A stretch of DNA of 64,000 nt from Flavobacteriaceae bacterium (GTDB taxonomy: Bacteria > Bacteroidota > Bacteroidia > Flavobacteriales > Flavobacteriaceae), in NCBI GenBank assembly GCA_028280265.1, contig JANQMD010000026.1, positions 1 through 64,000 of the forward strand, in the 5' to 3' direction. Below are positions 30,031-39,827 of the stretch, piece after piece (positions within the stretch are counted from its first letter, which is position 1; each line of letters opens with the position of its first letter). The notes below the pieces were generated by a model, which was given only the letters and a program-made list of their open reading frames with translations, ran no database searches and was not told where the DNA came from. Position numbers and translations under genes: made by a program.

Positions 30031-30743
30031 ATCTCTATATCTAGTTTATTCTGAGATAAAAGGAACTCCATTATTTCAAAGTCAATCGGCTCATCAATAT
30101 CAAAACAAACATGATCCATCACAAACATGAGGCTTTTATCAGTAATTGCTGATCTTAATTTTTTATCAAAAAAAGCTTTTCTATAGATATAGAAGGATGC
30201 ATTCATATCGTATACTTGAGGAGCAAGCTGTCTTGATTTGCTATCACTTTTTTTAACAAGTCTACAGAAACCGTCGTCTTTTAACTCTACAACATTAAAA
30301 TATGGGTTCTTGTGTGGTTTTGAAACTGAAAATATATTTAGTGCTTTTTTGTTTTCTTGAAACATTGTAAACGCTTGTTCAAGATCTTCAGTAGTTCTCA
30401 TTGGAGAAGAAACATCTAAATCGAGAATATAATCGTATTTTTTGTTACGTTTTTTTTCTTCATGATCAACGATATGATCAATTACATCTATTTTACCAAC
30501 GGTATCTCCTGCTAAAAACTCTGGGCGGGTATATGTTGTCTTAAGACCATTTTCAGAAGCAACTTTTTTGATCTCTTCATTATCTGTAGACAATGCTACA
30601 TCTACATTAGAGTATAACTCTGAAAATTGATTAGCATGTTTGATAGTATAGCATATTAATGGAACCCCGTTCAATTTTTTTATATTCTTTTTAGGTACTC
30701 CTTTAGAGCCACCCCTAGCACATATTGTTATTAAAACATTCAT
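30027..30743 (-). CDS. legF: Acylneuraminate cytidylyltransferase family (CMP-legionaminic acid synthetase, LegF/PtmB-like)
   Basis: ICARGGSKGVPKKNIKKLNGVPLICYTIKHA, DLDVSSPMRTTEDLEQA. Confidence 0.87.
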   Translation of the reverse strand: MNVLITICARGGSKGVPKKNIKKLNGVPLICYTIKHANQFSELYSNVDVALSTDNEEIKKVASENGLKTTYTRPEFLAGDTVGKIDVIDHIVDHEEKKRNKKYDYILDLDVSSPMRTTEDLEQAFTMFQENKKALNIFSVSKPHKNPYFNVVELKDDGFCRLVKKSDSKSRQLAPQVYDMNASFYIYRKAFFDKKLRSAITDKSLMFVMDHVCFDIDEPIDFEIMEFLLSQNKLDIEI

Positions 30744-30749
30744 TGTAAC

Positions 30750-31805
30750 TTAGTCTTCTAAATGTTTAATGAAATTTTTAGCATACTCATAATCTACTGG
30801 TTTTCCAATATCTACCCAATATCCCTTAATTGGAGAGAAGGTTAACTTTCTCTTTTTCTCAATCAATTTTTCAATTAAAGATGTAATATCATAAAATTCA
30901 TTTTTTGGAATTTCATCTATTAATTTTCTTTTCAATATATATATCCCAGCACTAGACTGATAGATATATGATGGCTTCTCTCTGAAGTTTTTAACATAGT
31001 TTTCTTCTGTTTCAAAAACAGCATAGGGAATATCTACCTTATATTCTGTAGAAGCTACTACCATTTCAGCATTCGCATTTACTAATTTTAAATATAAATC
31101 TTCAAAATCTACGTTCGTAAATAGGTCGCCATTCATCAATAATATGTTCTCTGAATTGAATTTTTCGACTAGTGACAACGCTCCTGCGGTTCCAAGCGCC
31201 TTGTCTTCTCTTACATATTCAATTGAAATTCCTTTTGAAGACCCATCACCTAAATATTCCTCAATTTGGTTACCAAGATATTTTACTGAAATGTATATTC
31301 TTTTCACCCCATAAGATATCAACCTATCGATATTGTGCTCTATTATAGGTTTATCTCCTAAGACGAGCATTGGTTTCGGTATATTATCTGTTAGTGGACT
31401 TAATCTTTTTCCTCTTCCTCCAGCCATAATCATACATTCCAATGGGAGTAATGCCTTTATTTTATCTAAATCTAAAAGCTCAATAAACTGTTTTTGTTTA
31501 TTCAGAACTGGTAAGATTTTAATTCCTTTTTTTCGATATTTTTTTAAATTGATAAAAGAATAATCATTTTCTATGTAGGTGAAATCTTTATTACAAACTG
31601 AATTTATAGTTTCACTAATGTTTTTATTTTTTGCTAAAGCCCTTCTAATATCTCCGTCAGTTAATGTACCAATTACCTTGTTATTATCGTCTTCAACAAA
31701 CAGAATTAACCTACTAACATCCTCTATGGAATTGAGTTTTTCTAGAGCTTCAAGAATCGTTTTATCTTTGTGTATTAATATATTTTTCATAGTATTATTT
31801 ATCAA
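30750..31805 (-). CDS. ptmE: CBS-domain nucleotidyltransferase (PtmE-like glucosamine-1-P guanylyltransferase)
   Basis: N-terminal CBS pair (GTLTDGDIRRAL) fused to MIMAGGRGKRLSPLTDNIPKPMLVLGDKPIIEHNI. Confidence 0.85.
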   Translation of the reverse strand: MINNTMKNILIHKDKTILEALEKLNSIEDVSRLILFVEDDNNKVIGTLTDGDIRRALAKNKNISETINSVCNKDFTYIENDYSFINLKKYRKKGIKILPVLNKQKQFIELLDLDKIKALLPLECMIMAGGRGKRLSPLTDNIPKPMLVLGDKPIIEHNIDRLISYGVKRIYISVKYLGNQIEEYLGDGSSKGISIEYVREDKALGTAGALSLVEKFNSENILLMNGDLFTNVDFEDLYLKLVNANAEMVVASTEYKVDIPYAVFETEENYVKNFREKPSYIYQSSAGIYILKRKLIDEIPKNEFYDITSLIEKLIEKKRKLTFSPIKGYWVDIGKPVDYEYAKNFIKHLED

Positions 31806-31806
31806 A

Positions 31807-32958
31807 CTATAAATCGTGAAAAGTTTTTTTGATACTTTTTATTTGAGCTGTCTCCAGTACTTTCATTATATAGCTGGTTGTGTTACCATCTCCATAAATA
31901 TTCTTTAAGTTTTGTGTTTTCTTAATAAAATCACCACTAAATGCCAATTGCAATGCTTCAGTGATATTTTCACTTTTAGGAGCACAATTTATAACACTTT
32001 CAGGCATTAATCGTCCTTTTTGTCGATCCCCAATGTTAATTGTTGGTTTTTTAAAGATTGGGACTTCATAAATACCACTTGAAGAATTTCCTACTACTAC
32101 ATCCATATACTGCAAAGCTGATAAATATCTTAGCTGTCCCATAGAGGTGAAACTGATTGCTTTGTTATGATTTTCGGTTACATACTTATCTATCATTTCA
32201 ATAATTACACTTCCTCCCTTATCTGAGTTAGGCTTAGTAAAAATTAACAGTACATCTTCTAATACATCTAAAGATTTTAATATTTCTTTAAACTGTTCTC
32301 CTCCCGTCTGATTTTCTAACGTAACTGGATGGAAAGTTATTAAGATGTTTTTCCTTTTCAATTTAACCCCTATTGATTCTTCAAAAGATTTTTCGTCTAA
32401 TAATTTTATGTTTCTTATGCTATCTATTGCGATAGACCCTACATTAAAAACTCTATTAGGGGATTCTCCTAACTGTATCACTCTTTTTCTATACACATCC
32501 GTAGATGTGAAATGCAGATAACTCATCTTAGTAACAGCATGTCTGATCGCTTCATCATAAGCTCCTTCAGTCGTTTCACCTCCATGAATATGGCCTATTG
32601 GGATTCCTTTAATCATAGCTGCAGTTGCTGCTGCTAGTATTTCAGTACGGTCACCTAAAACTATTAAAAAATCTGGTTTCAGCTCTTCATAAGCTTCTTC
32701 TAAACCTACCAAGGCAGAGGCAACTGCTTTGGTTATATCATTTGCTGTATCGCCTGATAAGTTATCTGGAACTTTTTTAGTGATTGTATACCCATCTTCT
32801 TCTATTTCTTTGTAGGTAAGTCCAAACTTTGAAGATAGATGCATCCCAGTCACAATTAACTGTAAAATCATCTCTTGGTGGCTTGATAGTTCTCTTATAA
32901 GAGGCTTTAACAGGCCATACTCTGCTCTGGTACCAGTAACTATCGCAATTTTCTTCAT
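31807..32958 (-). CDS. legG: Hydrolysing NDP-HexNAc 2-epimerase (NeuC/LegG-like)
   Basis: KIAIVTGTRAEYGLLKPLI, VLGDRTEILAAATAAMIKGIPIGHIHGGETTEGAYDEAIRHAVTKMSYLHF, VGNSSSGIYEVPIFKKPTINIGDRQKGR. Confidence 0.92.
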   Translation of the reverse strand: MKKIAIVTGTRAEYGLLKPLIRELSSHQEMILQLIVTGMHLSSKFGLTYKEIEEDGYTITKKVPDNLSGDTANDITKAVASALVGLEEAYEELKPDFLIVLGDRTEILAAATAAMIKGIPIGHIHGGETTEGAYDEAIRHAVTKMSYLHFTSTDVYRKRVIQLGESPNRVFNVGSIAIDSIRNIKLLDEKSFEESIGVKLKRKNILITFHPVTLENQTGGEQFKEILKSLDVLEDVLLIFTKPNSDKGGSVIIEMIDKYVTENHNKAISFTSMGQLRYLSALQYMDVVVGNSSSGIYEVPIFKKPTINIGDRQKGRLMPESVINCAPKSENITEALQLAFSGDFIKKTQNLKNIYGDGNTTSYIMKVLETAQIKSIKKTFHDL

Positions 32959-33959
32959 ATCAAATCATCTTTTTCATAATCTTTCAATGACTCTTTTCCA
33001 ATTACTTCGTACCACCTCATCGGAGAAATCCCTACTCCTGGTCTTTTTATTGTCAAATTATCTTCAGTGAAAGTTTCGCCTTTTTCTATTTTTGTTTTTG
33101 CTACTATACTTTTCCTAGCTGCTTCCTTATTTTTCTTCTCACTTTTACTGGGTTCTTTTCTACCATGCCCCAAAGCTTGTTCTATATTTCTAATGGAAGA
33201 TACCATTTCCTTAAGCTCATCTGGTTCCAAAGAAGCTCTATGATCAGGTCCTTTCATATTCCTATCTAAAGTAAAATGTTTTTCAATGACTGTAGCACCC
33301 AATGCAACTGCGGCAATAGGTACTTCAATCCCAAGTGTGTGGTCTGAATATCCTGTAGAAACACCAAATTTATTTTTTATCGTTAACATCGCTTTTAAGT
33401 TAACATCGCTCATTGGGGTAGGGTATTCTGTATTGCAGTGTAGAATTGTTATATTTCCCTTATCTATTTTAGCATCTAAAAATACTTGAAGAGCTTGTTC
33501 GATTTCTTTCATATCTGCCATTCCAGTGGAAATTACTACTGGTTTATGTAAGCTAGCTACAGCCTCAAGATATGGTAAATTTGTGATCTCTCCTGAGGGA
33601 ATTTTAAAAAAATCTAACCCAAGAGTTTCTAAAAAATGAATACTTTCTAAATCAAATCCCGTAGATAAAAATTTAACTCCTTTTGATTTACAATAGGAGA
33701 TTAGTTCGAAATGCATCTCTTCGCTTAACTCAAGCTGTTGAAGCATTTCTAATTGAGATTCCGTTTTTTTATCTGAATTCTCTTTTTGATAACTTGCTTT
33801 TTCTGCTTTTTTGGTAACCAAATTCTTAGCATTAAATGTTTGAAACTTGACATAATCTACATTTGCCTCAGCTGCCGCATCAATTAATTTTTTAGCTAAA
33901 AGAATATCTCCATTATGATTAACTCCTGCTTCAGCTATAATGATCGTTTTCTTGTTCAT
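32955..33959 (-). CDS. legI: N-acetylneuraminate/legionaminate synthase (NeuB/LegI-like)
   Basis: IIIAEAGVNHNGD, VDYVKFQTF, GYSDHTLGIEVPIAAVALGATVIEKHFTLDRNMKGPDHRASLEPDEL, C-terminal SAF-like domain. Confidence 0.93.
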   Translation of the reverse strand: MNKKTIIIAEAGVNHNGDILLAKKLIDAAAEANVDYVKFQTFNAKNLVTKKAEKASYQKENSDKKTESQLEMLQQLELSEEMHFELISYCKSKGVKFLSTGFDLESIHFLETLGLDFFKIPSGEITNLPYLEAVASLHKPVVISTGMADMKEIEQALQVFLDAKIDKGNITILHCNTEYPTPMSDVNLKAMLTIKNKFGVSTGYSDHTLGIEVPIAAVALGATVIEKHFTLDRNMKGPDHRASLEPDELKEMVSSIRNIEQALGHGRKEPSKSEKKNKEAARKSIVAKTKIEKGETFTEDNLTIKRPGVGISPMRWYEVIGKESLKDYEKDDLI

Positions 33960-34579
33960 ATTATTCTTCCTGGGTTACCAACTATTTTTACATTATCAGG
34001 AACGTCATTAATAACTACTGTTCCAGCACCTATAATTGTATTGCTTCCAATACGAACTCCCTCCTTTACAACCGTATTAGCTCCAACAAAGCTTTGCTCT
34101 CCAACAGATACGTTGCCAGCTAGGACGGCTCCTGGCGCCACATGAACTCCTGATTTTATAGTACATTCATGCTCAATGATTGCACCTGTGTTTATAATAC
34201 ATGCATCCTCTATAGTAACCATTGGGTTTATACAAACATTTTTTGAGATAAAATTCCCTTTTCCTATTGTTAGCTTGTCACTTAAATTTGAGGATGGATC
34301 AATTACATTTAAAATTTCAATTTTTTTAGTATTTAAATATTCAAATAACTTCAGCCTAATAGAATTGTCTCCTATTCCTAAAATAAATTTCACATTCTTA
34401 TTCTGATTAAAAAAACTAGGATCTTCTTCAAATCCTAAATAATTTAAATCATACGGATTTACTTGAGCTTCCTCTTTTTCAGTGTAGTAATTTAAATTTA
34501 TTCCACTTAAAGTGGCTGCTTCTGTTACTACATAAGCGTGACCTGAATATCCAGCTATAACTATTTTTTTATCTGACAC
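33956..34579 (-). CDS. legH: Sugar O/N-acetyltransferase, NeuD/PglD family (LegH-like)
   Basis: IVIAGYSGHAYVVTEAA, hexapeptide repeats to VIINDVPDNVKIVGNPGRII. Confidence 0.87.
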   Translation of the reverse strand: MSDKKIVIAGYSGHAYVVTEAATLSGINLNYYTEKEEAQVNPYDLNYLGFEEDPSFFNQNKNVKFILGIGDNSIRLKLFEYLNTKKIEILNVIDPSSNLSDKLTIGKGNFISKNVCINPMVTIEDACIINTGAIIEHECTIKSGVHVAPGAVLAGNVSVGEQSFVGANTVVKEGVRIGSNTIIGAGTVVINDVPDNVKIVGNPGRII

Positions 34580-35708
34580 TACTGGGAATATTTACAATTC
34601 TGTCTTCTAAGAATAAAGCGTTTTTTTGACCATCTTTGTAAAAGTTTTGATACATAGGTAATTTACACATAAGCTTCCATATAGGCCTAGTCATCACTTT
34701 TTTATCATTAGAGTATTTTAAAAACTGATCTCTTTCTTTCTTATTTTCTAATTCAATCGCCATCAACCAGTAATTTGCTTGTGTGTTTTCTAACTCAGTT
34801 CTAAACTTAACTCCTTTTTTAGAGAAAAAATCTTTATAACTTAGGGCTAATTCTCTTTTGTTAGAAAGGAAACCTTCCAATTGTTCCAATTGTGCATTTA
34901 GTAATGCAGCATTTAAGTTAGGCATTCTGAAATTATACCCTAGCTCATTGTGTACATATTCATAAGCATGTGGCTGTTTTGCAGTTGTAGTAAGAAACTT
35001 TGCTTGATCGGCTAAATTCTTATTGTTCGTAATGATAGCTCCTCCACCTCCGGAAGTAATTATTTTATTTCCATTAAAGGATATTGCAGAAATTTCCCCA
35101 AAAGATCCAGTGGGTTTATCCTTATATAGACTTCCCAAAGATTCAGCTGCATCTTCAACTAATGGAATATGCCATTTTTCGCATACTTTAATGAGCTCAT
35201 CTAAATGTACAGGAAATCCAAAAGTGTGCATAGGCATACACGCTGCAATTTTAGCTCCTGTCTTTTTATTGAAGCAAGTACCTTCTCTAATTTCTCCATA
35301 TTGTTCAAGAAATTCCTCCACAGCTTTGGGTGATAGTCCCATAGTATCAAGATCTACATCAAGAAAAACAGGGTGAGCATTATTGTATAAAATTGCATTT
35401 GCTGTTGCTACAAATGTAAGTGATTGAGTAATTACCTCATTTCCTTTAGCAACTCCTGCCAGTCTCAGTGCTACTTGTAGAGCTGCTGTTCCATTAACAA
35501 CAGCAACTCCCCTCTTAGTATTCGTAATATCGGCTATAACTCTTTCAAAAGAGTCAACAAATTTACCTATACTAGAGACATACGTTGAATCAATGCATTC
35601 ATTTAAAAGTTCTTTCTCTCTTCCTCTAAATGTTGGAACATGTAATGGAATAAAATCAGAAGTTTTAAATTCATTTCTGATAAAATCAATGATTTCTTGA
35701 TGCAACAT
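34569..35708 (-). CDS. legC: DegT/DnrJ/EryC1 family aminotransferase (LegC-like)
   Basis: VPTFRGREKELLNECIDSTYVSSIGKFVDSFE, PLVEDAAESLGSLYKDKPTGSFGEISAISFNGNKIITSGGGGAIIT. Confidence 0.92.
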   Translation of the reverse strand: MLHQEIIDFIRNEFKTSDFIPLHVPTFRGREKELLNECIDSTYVSSIGKFVDSFERVIADITNTKRGVAVVNGTAALQVALRLAGVAKGNEVITQSLTFVATANAILYNNAHPVFLDVDLDTMGLSPKAVEEFLEQYGEIREGTCFNKKTGAKIAACMPMHTFGFPVHLDELIKVCEKWHIPLVEDAAESLGSLYKDKPTGSFGEISAISFNGNKIITSGGGGAIITNNKNLADQAKFLTTTAKQPHAYEYVHNELGYNFRMPNLNAALLNAQLEQLEGFLSNKRELALSYKDFFSKKGVKFRTELENTQANYWLMAIELENKKERDQFLKYSNDKKVMTRPIWKLMCKLPMYQNFYKDGQKNALFLEDRIVNIPSSVR

Positions 35709-35716
35709 ACCTTTAT

Positions 35717-36904
35717 TTACATTTTACTATCTAAATATTTACCTTTCTCTTGATGTTCAAAATCAGGTAGTACTTTTTGAAAAAGGCTCACTATTTCTTG
35801 CTTATTCCATTTCTTTTCCTTTTTCAAAGCTTGAATTTTGTCTGTAAAAAAATCTAGAATTTTAGAATCAAACGCTAATTCGCTTTTAACAATTCCCAAG
35901 TTTTCAAACCTATCCATATCTAGAATTTCTTTCTCGGTAAAAAACTCTTCAAAATCTTTTTCTCCTGTTGTGTCACTTGATGTAAATAGGCACGGCCATT
36001 TTCCCTCTTTTGGAAGAGTGGTTATTAAATCTCTAGCTTCATCCTCATTCTCACATTCGTATGCTTCATACCCTAATTGCTCTAGGTATTTTACCGCAAT
36101 GTCTGCGAAAGAGATTAAGTCTAAATTTTCATTCAATTTAGGAAAGAAAATATCTTTATTTTCACCTAAAAGGCAAGACATTAAACACAATTCTCCAGAC
36201 TCTTTTGGTACTACGAAATACCTTTTAATATCATTAGGAGCTACGATTGGTTGATTCTTTTTGATTCTTTGGTCAAAACCATGTAACAACGATCCATCAG
36301 AAAAAGCAACATTTGCAAATCTCGCTGTAGATACTGTAATTTCTGTGCTTTTTCTCATAAGATACATTTCCATGATTCTTTTAGAAGCCCCCATCATATT
36401 AACTGGATTAGCTGCCTTGTCTGTTGAAACACAAAAATATTTTTTTGCTCCACTAGCTATAGCTTGATTTACTGTTTTTAAAGTGTTAAAAATATTTACA
36501 TCAATCATTCTCATTAAAGTATAAGGATCTTTTTCACTTCTTACATGCTTTAATGCCGATAAATTTAAAATATAGTCATAATTTCCATCACTTTCAATAA
36601 ATGCATCATACTCAACAGAGTCAATATCCAACGCAAAAGTCTTAAAATCACCATCGATATAACCTAAAGAACTTCTCAGATCTCTAACTAATTCTACTAA
36701 GTTATTCTCACTAATATCTACCACGTGGAGTTTTTTAGGATTTCTTTTAAAAATTTCTTTAGTTACAGATTGGCCTATCGTTCCAGCACCTCCAATTACG
36801 AGGAAATTAGCATTTGATACAATTTTTTTTAGTACATCTCTATGATTTTCAATATCCCTGACGAACAGTTCTTTTTCTCTTCCTATGAGTTCCAATATTT
36901 CCAT
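35717..36904 (-). CDS. legB: NDP-GlcNAc 4,6-dehydratase (LegB-like, Polysacc_synt_2)
   Basis: LVIGGAGTIGQSVTKEIFKRNPKKLHVVDISENNLVELVRDLRS, LSALKHVRSEKDPYTLMRMIDVN, FCVSTDKAANPVNMMGASKRIMEMYL. Confidence 0.9.
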   Translation of the reverse strand: MEILELIGREKELFVRDIENHRDVLKKIVSNANFLVIGGAGTIGQSVTKEIFKRNPKKLHVVDISENNLVELVRDLRSSLGYIDGDFKTFALDIDSVEYDAFIESDGNYDYILNLSALKHVRSEKDPYTLMRMIDVNIFNTLKTVNQAIASGAKKYFCVSTDKAANPVNMMGASKRIMEMYLMRKSTEITVSTARFANVAFSDGSLLHGFDQRIKKNQPIVAPNDIKRYFVVPKESGELCLMSCLLGENKDIFFPKLNENLDLISFADIAVKYLEQLGYEAYECENEDEARDLITTLPKEGKWPCLFTSSDTTGEKDFEEFFTEKEILDMDRFENLGIVKSELAFDSKILDFFTDKIQALKKEKKWNKQEIVSLFQKVLPDFEHQEKGKYLDSKM

Positions 36905-36969
36905 TTATGCTTAAGTGTTTATTTTAAACAATAATTCAAAAATAAATTTAATTTTCTGATGAATGATTA

Positions 36970-36991
36970 TAATTATGATAAATCATAATTA
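36970..36991. promoter_or_regulatory. Perfect 22-bp palindrome TAATTATGAT-AA-ATCATAATTA upstream of legB
   Basis: 10-bp perfect arms in the 187-bp gap preceding the leg gene series. Confidence 0.5.
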
Positions 36992-37091
36992 CAACATCTT
37001 TTATCTAACGCACCTATCTTGAAAAATAATTTTTTGCAATTTTTTGTCACAATTAAATTACGAGTAAAGATACTATTTGTGTTTAAAAAAT

Positions 37092-38153
37092 TTAATCGTC
37101 AATTCCGCTTTTATATTTGTACCAAGAGTATAATTTATGAATTCCATTCTCAAGATTTACTGAATGTTTCCATCCTAACTTATTCAGCTTCGTAACATCT
37201 GTTACTTTCCTTAAAGTCCCATCTGGTTTTTCTTCATTAAAAAGAAATTTACCAGAAAAACCAACTTCTTTACCTATAAGTAATGCTAAGTCTTTTATGG
37301 AGATTTCGTCGCCAGATCCGATATTAATATGTGTATTACGAATTTCGTGCTTTCCTTTCACTAAATCTTTAAAATCAACATTTTCCATCACAAAGACACA
37401 TGCATCTGCCATATCCTGAGACCATAAGAACTCTCTCGTAGGCTTTCCTGTACCCCAAATTTCAACACTTCCCTCGTTAATTCCATATTTTTTTAGCAGT
37501 GGTTTGACTTCTGAGAAAGAATTTAAGTTCAAGTCTTTGACAATATCATCTTTTTTATTCTCCGAAAGTAATTTAGCTAAGTGTATTTTTCTAAGTAATG
37601 CTGGCAAAACATGAGACGTTTCTAAGTCAAAGTTATCTCTCGGTCCATACAAATTTGTAGGCATTACCGATATAAAATTTGTGTTGTATTGAAGATTATA
37701 ACTCTCACACATTTTAATACCTGCAATTTTGGCAACAGCATAAGGTTCATTAGTATATTCAAGAGTACTCGTTAGTAACGAATCTTCCTTTATAGGTTGA
37801 TTTGCTAATTTTGGATAGATACATGTGCTACCTAGGAATAATAATTTCTTTACGTTATTCAGATAAGATTCATGAATAATATTATTTTGAATCATCGAAT
37901 TTTGATAAATAAAATCTGCTCTGTAGGTATTATTCGCTAAAATTCCACCGACCTTACCAGCTGCTAAAAAAACAAACTCTGGTTTTTCCTTATTAAAGAA
38001 TTCATGTGTAGTTCTCTGATCTGTTAAGTCAAGTTGACTTCTAGTTCGAACTACAATATTTTTATACCCTTTGTTTTTTAGATTTTCAAAAATTGCACTT
38101 CCAACTAGACCTCTGTGTCCAGCAATATATATTTTAGAATCTTTTTTTATCAC
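37092..38153 (-). CDS. fcl: GDP-L-fucose synthase
   Basis: KIYIAGHRGLVGSAIFENL, FLGSTCIYPKLANQPIKEDSLL, EPYAVAKIAGIKMCESYN, WGTGKPTREFLWSQDMADAC. Confidence 0.95.
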   Translation of the reverse strand: MIKKDSKIYIAGHRGLVGSAIFENLKNKGYKNIVVRTRSQLDLTDQRTTHEFFNKEKPEFVFLAAGKVGGILANNTYRADFIYQNSMIQNNIIHESYLNNVKKLLFLGSTCIYPKLANQPIKEDSLLTSTLEYTNEPYAVAKIAGIKMCESYNLQYNTNFISVMPTNLYGPRDNFDLETSHVLPALLRKIHLAKLLSENKKDDIVKDLNLNSFSEVKPLLKKYGINEGSVEIWGTGKPTREFLWSQDMADACVFVMENVDFKDLVKGKHEIRNTHINIGSGDEISIKDLALLIGKEVGFSGKFLFNEEKPDGTLRKVTDVTKLNKLGWKHSVNLENGIHKLYSWYKYKSGIDD

Positions 38154-38179
38154 AAATAATTCATTTTATTATGACCCTG

Positions 38180-39277
38180 TTAGCTATATCTTTTAACTAC
38201 TTGTAGGGCAGAACCAATAACTTGATGCATGTCGTAATATTTATATTCTGCTAATCTTCCACCAAAAATTACATCTCTTTTTTGATCTTCTAACTTTTTG
38301 TATTGCAAATATACTTCTGAATTTTTTTTGTCATTTACAGGATAATATGGCTCAGAACCCTCTTTCCATTCCTTTGGATACTCTTTAGTGATTACTGTCT
38401 TTTTCTGATTTCCAAATTCAAAATGCTTGTGCTCTAAAATTCTAGTAAAAGGAGTTTCAGTATCAGTATAGTTAACCACTGCATTTCCCTGATAATTTGA
38501 AATGTTCAATAATTCATGTTGAAAATCAAGACTTCTATATTCTAACTTCCCAAATTGGTAATTAAAATATTCATCTATTTTACCAGTAAATACAATTCTG
38601 TCTGATAGACTCTCCAGTTCTCCTCTATTTGCAAAGAAATCGACTCCAGTTTTTGTTTCAATTCCCTTTAATAGACCTTCTATTAATTTATTATAACCTC
38701 CAATAGGAATTCCCTGGTACTTATCGTTAAAATAATTATTGTCGAAAGTAAACCGAACGGGTAACCTTTTAATAATGAAAGCTGGGAGGTCACTCGCTTT
38801 TCGCCCCCATTGTTTTTCAGTGTACCCTTTGATGAGTTTTTCATAAATATCTTTCCCTACCATGGACAGAGCTTGCTCTTCAAGGTTTGCAGGTTTTTTG
38901 ATCCCTAATTCATCTACCTGTTCCTGAATTTTCTTCTTTGCTTCCTCTGGTGTTTTCACTCCCCACAATTGATAGAAAGTATTCATATTAAAAGGCAAAT
39001 TGTACAACTCCCCCTTAAAATTAGCAATTGGAGAATTTGTATATCTATTAAATTCAACAAAAGAGTTTACATAATCCCATATTTTTTTATCATTTGTATG
39101 GAATATATGAGCTCCATATTTATGCACATTAATTCCTTCGACCTCATCACAATATACATTACCTCCCAAATGGTCTCTCTTATCTATGACTAAGCATTTC
39201 TTTCCTTTTTTTGTCATTTCATGAGCAAAAACAGAACCGAATAATCCAGCACCTACTATTAAATAATCATATTTCAT
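38180..39277 (-). CDS. glf: UDP-galactopyranose mutase
   Basis: YDYLIVGAGLFGSVFAHEMTKKGKKCLVIDKRDHLGGN, GYTEKQWGRKASDLPAFIIKRLPVRFTFDNNYFNDKYQGIPIGGYN. Confidence 0.96.
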   Translation of the reverse strand: MKYDYLIVGAGLFGSVFAHEMTKKGKKCLVIDKRDHLGGNVYCDEVEGINVHKYGAHIFHTNDKKIWDYVNSFVEFNRYTNSPIANFKGELYNLPFNMNTFYQLWGVKTPEEAKKKIQEQVDELGIKKPANLEEQALSMVGKDIYEKLIKGYTEKQWGRKASDLPAFIIKRLPVRFTFDNNYFNDKYQGIPIGGYNKLIEGLLKGIETKTGVDFFANRGELESLSDRIVFTGKIDEYFNYQFGKLEYRSLDFQHELLNISNYQGNAVVNYTDTETPFTRILEHKHFEFGNQKKTVITKEYPKEWKEGSEPYYPVNDKKNSEVYLQYKKLEDQKRDVIFGGRLAEYKYYDMHQVIGSALQVVKRYS

Positions 39278-39822
39278 GATAAAAATAAGGAGTTAAAACT
39301 TGGTAAGATTTTATCTTTATCGGAGAGTTGAATTTCTTCTTCTTGGAGCTTCCAGTCTATTCGAAAATGAGGGTCATTGTATACAATCCCTGTCTCATGA
39401 TTTTTATTGTAATAATTGTCACACTTATAACAAAAAATAGTATGATCCTCTAATACAGAAAATCCATGAGCAAAACCTCTGGGGACATATAATTGTATTT
39501 TATTCTCTCCTGAGAGTTCAATAGAAAAACTTTGTCCAAAAGTTTTGGAACCAACTCTTAAATCTACAACCACATCCAATACTTTTCCTTGAACAACTCT
39601 CACTAACTTTGCCTGAGCATACTGGTCTTTTTGAAAATGTAATCCTCTTAGAACACCTCTATTTGAGAGCGATTGATTATCCTGTACAAAAACAGGATGA
39701 ATTCCCGTTTCGGCATAAAACTTCTCTTGATGAAAACTTTCAAAAAAATAACCTCTCTCATCACCAAAAATTTGAGGCTCAATAACAAAACACCCCTCTA
39801 ATATGGTTTCTGTAACCTTCAT
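39274..39822 (-). CDS. rfbC: dTDP-4-dehydrorhamnose 3,5-epimerase
   Basis: DERGYFFESFHQEKF, QDNQSLSNRGVLRGLHFQ, YVPRGFAHGFSVLED. Confidence 0.96.
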   Translation of the reverse strand: MKVTETILEGCFVIEPQIFGDERGYFFESFHQEKFYAETGIHPVFVQDNQSLSNRGVLRGLHFQKDQYAQAKLVRVVQGKVLDVVVDLRVGSKTFGQSFSIELSGENKIQLYVPRGFAHGFSVLEDHTIFCYKCDNYYNKNHETGIVYNDPHFRIDWKLQEEEIQLSDKDKILPSFNSLFLS

Positions 39823-39827
39823 GAATT

